This document shows, piece by piece, positions 11,033-18,375 of a stretch of 64,000 bases of DNA. The DNA is from Anaeromassilibacillus senegalensis (GTDB taxonomy: Bacteria; Bacillota; Clostridia; Oscillospirales; Acutalibacteraceae). Position 1 is the first letter of the stretch. The number at the start of each line of letters is the position of its first letter. The DNA lies in contig NZ_JAFBIT010000003.1 of NCBI RefSeq assembly GCF_021531715.1, positions 372,001-436,000 of the forward strand, read 5' to 3'. The position numbers were made by a program, and so were the translations under genes. Below the pieces are notes generated by a model. It was not told the DNA's origin and did not search any database. It was given only the letters and a program-made list of their open reading frames with translations.

Positions 11033-12181
11033 ATGGTAAACAGAATTGTACTGAATACGATTTCCTATCACGGCAAGGGCGCAATCGAGAAGATCCCCGA
11101 GGAGCTTCAGGCGCGCGGCTACAAGAAGGCGTTCGTCTGCACAGACCCGGATCTTCTGAAATTCGGCGTCGCGCAGAAGGTCACCGACCTGCTCGACAAG
11201 GCGGGCTTCCCCTATGCCGTTTACAGCGAGATTAAGCCGAACCCGACGATTGAAAACGTCCAGCATGGCGTAGAGGCGTTCAAGGCGTCCGGCGCGGACT
11301 GCATCGTGACGATCGGCGGCGGCTCCTCCATGGATACTGCAAAGGCGATCGGCATCATCATCGAGAATCCGGAATTCGCCGACGTGCGCTCCCTCGAGGG
11401 TGTTGCGCCCACGAAGAAGCACGCGGTGTTCACCATCGCGGTCCCGACCACGGCTGGCACCGCAGCAGAGGTCACGATCAACTACGTCATCACCGACGTG
11501 GAAAAGAAGCGCAAGTTCGTCTGTGTCGATACAAACGACATCCCGGAGATCGCCGTTGTCGATCCCGATATGATGTCCTCCATGCCGAAGGGGCTCACCG
11601 CCGCAACCGGTATGGACGCGCTGACCCACGCAATCGAGGGCTACATCACGAAGGGCGCGTGCGCCATTTCCGATATGTTCCACCTCGAGGCGATCCGCCT
11701 GATCTCCGAGAACCTGCGCGGCGCGGTGCAGAACACGCCCGAGGGTCGAGAGGGCATGGCGCTCGGCCAGTATATCGCTGGCATGGGCTTCTCGAATGTC
11801 GGCCTCGGTGTCGTGCATTCCATGGCGCACGGTCTCTCCGCGCTGTATGACACGCCGCACGGCGTTGCCTGCGCGATTATCCTGCCCACCGGCCTCGAGT
11901 ACAACGCACCGGTCGCGGGCGAGCGCTATCGTGCCGTCGGCAAGGCAATGGGCGTCGCGGGCATCGACGCGATGACCGCCGAGGAAGCGGCAAACGCGAC
12001 GATCGCCGCCGTCAAGCAGCTCAGTGCCGACGTCGGCATTCCGGCGAACCTCAAGGGCATCCTCAAGGAGGAGGACGTACAGTTCCTCGCCGAGAGCGCC
12101 TATGCGGACGCCTGCCGTCCCGGCAACCCGCGCGATACCTCCGTGGAGGAAATCGCCGCGATGTACAGAAGCCTCATGTAA
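11033..12181 (+). CDS. fucO: iron-containing alcohol dehydrogenase, lactaldehyde reductase (FucO-like)
   Basis: Reduces L-lactaldehyde made by RhaD to (S)-1,2-propanediol with NADH. The 382 residues equal the usual FucO length. The NAD-binding GGGSSMDTAK motif, the TTAGTAAEVT segment, and the metal-ligand region with MDALTHAIEGY, HSMAHGLSALYDTPHG are all present. AAGGAGG at 11017-11023 selects ATG 11033 (9 nt) over ATG 11024. Its position after the rha genes supports the lactaldehyde role, although this family also includes other primary alcohol dehydrogenases. Confidence 0.93.
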   Translation: MVNRIVLNTISYHGKGAIEKIPEELQARGYKKAFVCTDPDLLKFGVAQKVTDLLDKAGFPYAVYSEIKPNPTIENVQHGVEAFKASGADCIVTIGGGSSMDTAKAIGIIIENPEFADVRSLEGVAPTKKHAVFTIAVPTTAGTAAEVTINYVITDVEKKRKFVCVDTNDIPEIAVVDPDMMSSMPKGLTAATGMDALTHAIEGYITKGACAISDMFHLEAIRLISENLRGAVQNTPEGREGMALGQYIAGMGFSNVGLGVVHSMAHGLSALYDTPHGVACAIILPTGLEYNAPVAGERYRAVGKAMGVAGIDAMTAEEAANATIAAVKQLSADVGIPANLKGILKEEDVQFLAESAYADACRPGNPRDTSVEEIAAMYRSLM

Positions 12182-12197
12182 TGTTCTGAAAACCGGC

Positions 12198-12236
12198 AGC
12201 CCCGCAGCGAGCTAGACGCTCCGCTGCGGGGCTTTT
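12198..12236 (+). terminator. intrinsic terminator after fucO
   Basis: A perfect 12-bp GC-rich stem (12198-12209 with 12222-12233) is followed by TTTT. Confidence 0.85.
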
Positions 12237-12320
12237 GCGCGCGGGAAAATCCGCCATTGACGGCAAACCGCAAAATGACTATAATTAGGGTGAAATTTGA
12301 AATAACCGGAGGATTCCGAT

Positions 12321-12965
12321 ATGAAAATTACATTTGTGAGCGATTATGTCTGCCCGTATTGCATTGCGGCGAAAGCGGCGATGCTCCCGGCGCTGCTGCC
12401 GGAGGACACGGTGGAGTGGCTGCCTTACGAGCTGACGCCGGAGACGAAGCCGCGCGTCGACACGTACCATGACCCGGTGCGTGCCAAAAAGTGGGCTGAA
12501 ACGCTTGTGCCGGCCTGTAAAGCGCTGAACCTTGATGTGAAGCTGCCGCCGAAGGTGATTCCACGCCCGTATACGCGGCTCGCGTTCGAGGGCTATCACT
12601 TTGCGTGCGACCATGGACTCGGCGAGGCATACAATGCCCGCATGTACGACGCGTATTTCAGGGATGAGCTGGACATCGGCGAGCTTTCCGTTCTGCGCGC
12701 GCTTGCGGAGGAGATCGGCCTGCCCGGCGACGCATTCGAGCAGGCGCTCAAAAACGGTGTGTACACAGAAAAGCAGAAGGAGCTGAATGCGTACACCCAC
12801 GAGGTGCTGCAGGTCAAGGGCGTGCCGACCATTTTCATCGACGGGCAGAAGGTCGAGGGCGGCGTCTACACGACCGAGGACTGGCGCAAGCTGCTGCGCG
12901 ACGCCGAAGAAGCGCAGAAGGCGCAGGGCGCATTTTGCTCCGCAGACGGCAATTGCGGATTCTGA
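12321..12965 (+). CDS. DsbA-family (FrnE-like) thiol oxidoreductase
   Basis: A 214-residue cytosolic thioredoxin-fold protein with a helical insertion. The redox motif CPYC lies at about residues 12-15 after a beta strand (ITFVSDYV), and the cis-proline loop VKGVPTIFIDG is near residue 172. There is no signal peptide, so it resembles the cytoplasmic FrnE/2-hydroxychromene isomerase-like branch. The tail has two further cysteines (CSADGNCGF), possibly an accessory redox pair. GGAGG ten bases upstream supports the ATG. It stands alone between two terminators. The substrate is unknown. Confidence 0.88.
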   Translation: MKITFVSDYVCPYCIAAKAAMLPALLPEDTVEWLPYELTPETKPRVDTYHDPVRAKKWAETLVPACKALNLDVKLPPKVIPRPYTRLAFEGYHFACDHGLGEAYNARMYDAYFRDELDIGELSVLRALAEEIGLPGDAFEQALKNGVYTEKQKELNAYTHEVLQVKGVPTIFIDGQKVEGGVYTTEDWRKLLRDAEEAQKAQGAFCSADGNCGF

Positions 12966-12982
12966 TTCACAACAAAACAAAC

Positions 12983-13020
12983 GGGCCTGCGGCTGTTTTC
13001 CACGCCGCAGGCCCTGTTTT
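12983..13020. terminator. bidirectional intrinsic terminator
   Basis: A perfect 11-bp stem (12983-12993 with 13004-13014) with T-rich flanks on both strands ends the DsbA-like gene (plus) and the glycosyltransferase operon (minus). Confidence 0.85.
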
Positions 13021-13032
13021 ATGCGGACGAGC

Positions 13033-14022
13033 TTACGCTTCCTTGTCCGTCGCTTCTTTCTTCTCCTTGATGTGCGTTTCGATCAGGTAGCGCGGACGCT
13101 GCTTGACCTCGCTGTAAATTTTGCCGATATACCCGCCGACCACGCCGAGGCAGAGCATCTGCAGGCCGCCGAGCAGCCAGATGGAGGAGACAATCGCCGT
13201 CCAGCCCGCGACCGCCACGCCGCAGAAGTAGGAGATCAGCGCGTAGAGCAGGCCGAAAACGCTCAGAATCGAAATCAGAATACCGAGGTTCGAGATGAGC
13301 TTTAAGGGCTTTACGCTGAACGAGGTGATGCCGTCGAGCGCAAAGGAAATCATTTTTTTGAGCGGGTACTTGGACTCGCCCGCGAAACGCTCCGCGCGGT
13401 CGTAGTAGACATAGTCGCTCCGAAAGCCGATCAGCGGCACAATGCCGCGCAGGAACAGATTGACCTCCTTGTATTCGGAAAGGCCCTCGAGCGCGCGGCG
13501 GCTCATCAGGCGGTAATCCGCATGGTTGAATACCACATCCACGCCGAGCAGCTTCATGAATTTGTAGAAACCCTCTGCCGTGGTGCGCTTGAAGAAGGTG
13601 TCCTTGTCGCGCTTGTTGCGCACGCCGTAGACAACATCGCAGCCCTCCATATATTTCTCGACAAAGCGATCCACCGCGTCCGTGTCGTCCTGCAGATCGG
13701 CATCCATGCTGATCGCGCAGTCGCACAGCGGCATCGCCGTCATCAGGCCGGCGAGCAGTGCGTTCTGGTGCCCGCGGTTGTGCGCGAGCTTCACGCCGTC
13801 CACATAGGGGATTGCCGCGCTGTATTCGGAGATCAGCGCCCATGTTGCGTCGTGGCTGCCGTCGTCGACAAACAAAATGCGGCTTTCGTGGTCAATCTGC
13901 CCGCTGCGCATCATCGTGTGCAGCTTCTCCGTGAGGCGTTTGGTTGTTTCCGGCAGCACCTCCTCCTCGTTGTAGCAGGGGATGACGAGGTACAGAACCG
14001 GGATGCTTCGTTCAGCATTCAT
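13033..14022 (-). CDS. GT2 polyprenyl-phosphate glycosyltransferase (CsbB/GtrB-like)
   Basis: 329 residues. An N-terminal GT-A domain has VIPCYNEEEVLP, the VDDGSHDAT nucleotide site and the metal-binding DADLQDD motif, and two C-terminal membrane helices start near residue 225. This layout is that of enzymes transferring a sugar from a nucleotide donor to undecaprenyl phosphate on the inner membrane face. The ATG at 14022 has AGGAGG nine bases upstream, inside the end of the yfhO-like gene, which it overlaps by 11 bp. In Bacillus and Listeria, CsbB-type enzymes supply GlcNAc-lipid to YfhO for lipoteichoic acid glycosylation; the same pairing is seen here, so that role is a good guess. The sugar is not determined by sequence. 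Confidence 0.92.
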   Translation of the reverse strand: MNAERSIPVLYLVIPCYNEEEVLPETTKRLTEKLHTMMRSGQIDHESRILFVDDGSHDATWALISEYSAAIPYVDGVKLAHNRGHQNALLAGLMTAMPLCDCAISMDADLQDDTDAVDRFVEKYMEGCDVVYGVRNKRDKDTFFKRTTAEGFYKFMKLLGVDVVFNHADYRLMSRRALEGLSEYKEVNLFLRGIVPLIGFRSDYVYYDRAERFAGESKYPLKKMISFALDGITSFSVKPLKLISNLGILISILSVFGLLYALISYFCGVAVAGWTAIVSSIWLLGGLQMLCLGVVGGYIGKIYSEVKQRPRYLIETHIKEKKEATDKEA

Positions 14023-16561
14023 CTGGGAAATCCTCCTTTTTTTCAAGCGCCCTGTCCGGCTTGAACCGCGGCTTCAGGCGGATCAGGGGATGGTTTTCAA
14101 AGCTCGTGTTGTGCTTTTTCGCGTAATGCGAAAGCGGGCGTACGACCATGTTGTGTGGGACGACGACCATCCGGCGGCGGTATTTTTCCACGGTGCGCAT
14201 GCAGAGCATGTACAGAACGATCAGGAGAATGCACACGACGGAGATCAGCACGCCGAGCAGCAGACCGGGCGTCTGATAGACAAACTCGATTTTGATATTT
14301 GTGCCGGCGTTGACGCGGATGGCCATAAAGCCCACGTTCACCCTTTCAATGTCCACCTTTTCCCCGTTGACGTAGGCGTGCCAGCCGTCTTCATACGGGA
14401 TGCTGAAGAAAACCGGTACGTCCCGGCTCGTCGTGATGGTTGCCGTAAAGCCGGTATTTGTGTACTGGAAGGTGTCGCAGGTGAGCTTCGCGCGGGCGGC
14501 GCAGTCGGCCTCATAAGCCTCTTCGGTGTACTTGATTTCTGTTTCGGGCAGTTCGGTGAGCATATCGCTCCATTTCTGCGCCTGCCGTTCGGTCAGCACA
14601 AGCGCCTTGAGCATCAGCAGCTCGCGGTGGCCTTCGCCCGTGTTCTCGTAAGTGTCCTCGGTGACGTAGCGGTCATAAGTGAAACCGAGCGGGATGTAGT
14701 TTTCGTTTTCCCAGATATCAAAGCCGTTTGCGTTGCCGTAGTACATCCAGCCGGGCATACCGGGCGATGCGTAGTCTTCGCCCGCAAAATAATCCTCGTC
14801 GTGGTCGCAGTCAAAGAGATATTTTACGCTCGTCAGCGCGCGCAGGCCGTAATGCGTCGTGTCCGGGCGCGAGGCCACATCGCGCTGCACGCCGATGGAA
14901 TCGTAAAACTCCATCGTTGAGCCGGGCACAATGCTGTGGAACGCCTGAATCGACTGCACCTGCCAGAACATGGCGGAATTGTCGAGGCTTTCGTAGAAAT
15001 CCGTGCGCACGCGGTCGTCGCGCAGGTCGTCGATCGTAACGTCCGCGCCGCCGTTGAGCGCATAGGGGATGATGTGATTGTAGGTGTAATCGGACTGCGT
15101 TTTGCCCAGCGCAATGAAATAGATCGAATACAGCGTGATGACGGCGCTCAGGCAGATGAACGAAGCGCGGTAAAATGTCTTCGAGCCGCGCACGTAGAAG
15201 GTCAGGAGGAACACGACGAGCGTCAGGGAGATCAGCGCGATCGCCGCATAGCACCAGAAGCGCGTCGGGTATTTTTCAAGCCCCCACGTGACGGAGACGA
15301 TCTCGTCGTCTTCCTTGATGAAGGTTGGCATCAGGCCGATCACAAGTGTGACGGCGAGCGTGATTACGGTGGTCCACTTGATCGTGCGCTTCCAGTCGAT
15401 GCGCGGGTTTTCGAGCGCCATCATCGTGGCGGCGGACATCATCAGCGTCAGCATGTAGAACCAGCGCGCGTAGTAGGAGGCGTTCATGAGCTGGAACGAA
15501 GCGTTCAGCCCCGGGAGAAGCGCCATGCAGAAGAGGATCCACAGCATCTTTTTCAGCCAGTGGCGGCGGTGCATCTGCAGCCAGCCGATGACGCCGGTCA
15601 TGCTGAACATTGGCAGCCAGGCCCCGAGCGACGCCCATTTCGATTCGGAATCCGGCGTGAAGTTCGGCCGCGCGGGGAGATCCGGCGGGAAGAAGAGGCA
15701 CTGCAGGATGTGGATATACCGCTGCGGACGGTCGTAAAGCAGCGCGTTCCAGCCGCTGATCGGGTTTGAAACGCGGTAGTTCTGCAGGATGCACAGCACG
15801 CTCGGCACGAGCAGAATGCACGCGGCGCCGAGCCCGAGCACGGCCTCGAGCGCCAGCAACAGAAAATCACGCACGGAGATTTTCCAGCTTCCCGCAATCA
15901 GCCGAACGAAGAAATAGATCACCGTAAAGGTCACCATGCCGACGAAGAAATAGTAGTTGACGATGCAGCACGCGGCGACCGCAAGCGCAAAGATCCCGCG
16001 GCGGTGGGCGTACATGTATTCGTCGAGCGCCGCGAGCAGCAGCGGGAAAACAATGATCGCCTCATGGAAGTGATTGAAGAAGATATTATAAACGGAAAAA
16101 CCCGAGAACGCGTACAAAAGGGACGCAAGCAGCGCCGCATTCGGGTTCTTCGCGTAGCGGTGCAGATAAACATAGGCCGCGAGGGAGGCGCAGGCGAACT
16201 TCAGGATAAAAAGCGGCCCCATCAGGTACTGCAGCCACTCGCCGGGGAACGGAATCGTGATCCAGAAGAACGGGCTGCCGAGCAGATAGAACGAATAGGA
16301 GCCGATGAAATTGACGCCGAGGTCGGTCAGGTGGTTCCAGCCGATGTTGCCCTCGCGGATGGCGTCATGCGCAAGCCGGTAAAACGGGATCTGCTGCACA
16401 TTGAAATCGCCGTAAAAAATGAAGCGCCCGCCATCCACCAGAATGAAGGGGAGGAAAATGACAAACGCCAGCGCTAAACCAAAAAGAAAGGAAAAGAGAA
16501 AGTAATTGCCGCGCGGCCGTGCCTGCAGCCGTTCGCCGTCTGTATATCGAGAGGTATCCAA
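14012..16561 (-). CDS. yfhO: YfhO-family GT-C membrane glycosyltransferase
   Basis: The 849-residue protein has about a dozen hydrophobic helices, beginning FSFLFGLALAFVIFLPF, and a large extracytoplasmic C-terminal part before a last helix (GLLLGVLISVVCILL). The loop DFNVQQIPFYR after the first helix is typical for YfhO. YfhO proteins transfer a lipid-linked sugar to lipoteichoic acid outside the membrane, and the glycosyltransferase downstream would make the donor. No GtcA-type flippase lies nearby. The start is TTG at 16561 with AGGAGGG seven bases upstream. Confidence 0.9.
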   Translation of the reverse strand: MDTSRYTDGERLQARPRGNYFLFSFLFGLALAFVIFLPFILVDGGRFIFYGDFNVQQIPFYRLAHDAIREGNIGWNHLTDLGVNFIGSYSFYLLGSPFFWITIPFPGEWLQYLMGPLFILKFACASLAAYVYLHRYAKNPNAALLASLLYAFSGFSVYNIFFNHFHEAIIVFPLLLAALDEYMYAHRRGIFALAVAACCIVNYYFFVGMVTFTVIYFFVRLIAGSWKISVRDFLLLALEAVLGLGAACILLVPSVLCILQNYRVSNPISGWNALLYDRPQRYIHILQCLFFPPDLPARPNFTPDSESKWASLGAWLPMFSMTGVIGWLQMHRRHWLKKMLWILFCMALLPGLNASFQLMNASYYARWFYMLTLMMSAATMMALENPRIDWKRTIKWTTVITLAVTLVIGLMPTFIKEDDEIVSVTWGLEKYPTRFWCYAAIALISLTLVVFLLTFYVRGSKTFYRASFICLSAVITLYSIYFIALGKTQSDYTYNHIIPYALNGGADVTIDDLRDDRVRTDFYESLDNSAMFWQVQSIQAFHSIVPGSTMEFYDSIGVQRDVASRPDTTHYGLRALTSVKYLFDCDHDEDYFAGEDYASPGMPGWMYYGNANGFDIWENENYIPLGFTYDRYVTEDTYENTGEGHRELLMLKALVLTERQAQKWSDMLTELPETEIKYTEEAYEADCAARAKLTCDTFQYTNTGFTATITTSRDVPVFFSIPYEDGWHAYVNGEKVDIERVNVGFMAIRVNAGTNIKIEFVYQTPGLLLGVLISVVCILLIVLYMLCMRTVEKYRRRMVVVPHNMVVRPLSHYAKKHNTSFENHPLIRLKPRFKPDRALEKKEDFPDEC

Positions 16562-16628
16562 GCTATCGCCCTCCTGTTAAGCTCCGTAGTTTTCCGAAAA
16601 CGCGCTGAAATAGCGCCTGTTTTCTAAA

Positions 16629-16657
16629 ATTATAGCACAATTGCCGTAGGGATTAAA
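16629..16657 (-). promoter_or_regulatory. promoter of the yfhO-glycosyltransferase operon
   Basis: On the minus strand TTTAAT (16652-16657), 17-nt spacer, extended TGC-TATAAT (16629-16634). The -10 is perfect and the -35 weak. Confidence 0.55.
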
Positions 16658-16687
16658 GGCAATTTTTGTTTTTTTAAGGAATTTTTA

Positions 16688-16716
16688 TTGAAATGTTTTA
16701 AACTCTCGGCTACAAT
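16688..16716 (+). promoter_or_regulatory. promoter of the YfbR-like / dusB / polA run
   Basis: TTGAAA (16688-16693), 17-nt spacer, TACAAT (16711-16716), 43 bp upstream of the first gene. It is the only clear promoter before a long co-directional series. Confidence 0.6.
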
Positions 16717-16758
16717 AAGAGAGGAAAGACACGCGCAAGGGAAAGGACGGATACGCAG

Positions 16759-17361
16759 ATGGGCCACTTTTTTGCCATGCTTTCGCGCATGAAATACATC
16801 AACCGCTGGGGGCTGATGCGCAATACGCAGCCGGAGAACATCGCGGAGCATTCGCTGGATGTCGCAGTGATCGCCCACGTGCTCGCGCTTTTGCGAGCAC
16901 GGCGGTTCGGTGTGCCGTGCGATGCCGAGCGCGCCGCCGTGCTCGGGCTGTTTCACGACACGACCGAGATCATCACCGGCGACCTGCCCACGCCTGTCAA
17001 ATACCACAGCCCGGAGATCCGCCGGGCATACGGCGAGGTGGAAACGCTCGCCGCAGAACGGCTGCTGTCCATGCTGCCGGAGGATCTGCGCGGCGATTAT
17101 GCGCCGCTGCTCAAAATGGACGATCCCGATGACGCCGCGCTTCTGCCGCTTGTGAAGGCGGCGGACAAAGTCAGCGCGGTTATCAAGTGCGTGGAGGAGC
17201 GCAAAAGCGGCAGCACCGAATTTCTGGCGGCGGAAAAAACGCTGCGTCGTGCCGTTGAGGACATGCATCTGCCGGAAGCGGATGTATTTATGGCGGAATT
17301 TCTGCCGTCCTACGAGCGCTCGCTCGACGAATATACGACGGAAGAGGATAAAATCGAATGA
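16759..17361 (+). CDS. HD-domain 5'-deoxynucleotidase, YfbR-like
   Basis: Probably dephosphorylates deoxynucleoside 5'-monophosphates. The 200 residues contain the YfbR start FFAMLSRMKYINRWGLMRN and the HD-domain metal ligands: H in AEHSLDV (about 34), HD in GLFHDTTE (about 73-74) and a later D in VKAADKVSA. The stop overlaps the dusB start (ATGA), so both are translated together. The ribosome site is AAAGGA with a slightly long spacing. Confidence 0.9.
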   Translation: MGHFFAMLSRMKYINRWGLMRNTQPENIAEHSLDVAVIAHVLALLRARRFGVPCDAERAAVLGLFHDTTEIITGDLPTPVKYHSPEIRRAYGEVETLAAERLLSMLPEDLRGDYAPLLKMDDPDDAALLPLVKAADKVSAVIKCVEERKSGSTEFLAAEKTLRRAVEDMHLPEADVFMAEFLPSYERSLDEYTTEEDKIE

Positions 17362-18344
17362 AAATAGGCAATCTGGAACTGAACGGCGTGGCGGCGCTCG
17401 CGCCGATGGCGGGCGCGACCGACCGGTCGTTCCGCGAAATTTGCTGCGCGTTCGGTACGGCGTACTGCGTAACCGAAATGGTTTCGACACGCGCTTTGCA
17501 GTATAATTATAAAAAGACGCAGGATCTCATCACGCTGGGCGAGAAGGAGCACCCCATCGCGATCCAGCTCTTCGGCGACGACCCGCTGTATTTCGCGTCG
17601 GCGGCAAAGCGTGCCGCGGCGGCGGGGCCGGATGCGATCGACATCAACATGGGCTGCCCCGTGCCGAAGATCGCGGGCAACAACTGCGGCAGCGCGCTGA
17701 TGAAAAAGCCGCCGCTGTGCGGAGACATCGTGCGCGCCGTGAAGGCATCGGTCGATCTGCCTGTCACGGTCAAAATCCGCAAGGGCTGGGATGAAAACAG
17801 TGTCAACGCCGTGGAGGTCGCAAAATACTGCGAGGAAGCCGGCGCGGACGCGATCTGCGTCCACGGCAGAACCCGCACGCAGATGTATGAGGGCGAGGCG
17901 GACTGGGACATCATCGGCGAGGTCAAAAATGCCGTGCGTGTGCCCGTCATCGGCAACGGCGACGTCAAATGCGTGCAGGACGCCGTCAAAATGATGAACG
18001 ACACCGGCTGCGACATGGTGATGATCGGGCGCGCTGCGCTCGGCAATCCGTGGATTTTCCGCGAGATCAACGGCTATTTCAGCACCGGGCTGCGCATCAT
18101 GCCGCCGCCGACGCTTTCGGAGCGCATTGTCGTCATCAAGCGCCACATCGACGCGCTCTGCGCGGCAAAGGGCGAGGGCAGGGGGATGTGCGAAGCGCGC
18201 AAGCACGTCGCGTGGTACATGCACGGTCTGCGCGGCGCAGCGGAATTCCGCCGCATGGCGGGCGAGCTGACGACACTGAAAGACCTCGACCGCCTGCTCG
18301 AAAAAGTCTACCTCGAAAACAGGGACGTATCCTTCGACCCGTAA
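17358..18344 (+). CDS. dusB: tRNA-dihydrouridine synthase
   Basis: Flavoenzyme reducing uridines in the tRNA D-loop. 328 residues. The TIM barrel has the N-terminal LAPMAGATDRSFR, TEMVSTRAL, IDINMGCPVPKI with the catalytic-site cysteine, VKIRKGWDEN, CVHGRTRTQMYEG and the FMN-binding IGNGDVK and IGRAALGNPW motifs. The start overlaps the preceding stop by four bases. DusB is frequent near housekeeping genes in Firmicutes. Confidence 0.95.
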   Translation: MKIGNLELNGVAALAPMAGATDRSFREICCAFGTAYCVTEMVSTRALQYNYKKTQDLITLGEKEHPIAIQLFGDDPLYFASAAKRAAAAGPDAIDINMGCPVPKIAGNNCGSALMKKPPLCGDIVRAVKASVDLPVTVKIRKGWDENSVNAVEVAKYCEEAGADAICVHGRTRTQMYEGEADWDIIGEVKNAVRVPVIGNGDVKCVQDAVKMMNDTGCDMVMIGRAALGNPWIFREINGYFSTGLRIMPPPTLSERIVVIKRHIDALCAAKGEGRGMCEARKHVAWYMHGLRGAAEFRRMAGELTTLKDLDRLLEKVYLENRDVSFDP

Positions 18345-18375
18345 ATTTTGTGATAACGGAAAGGAAGCAGACAGC

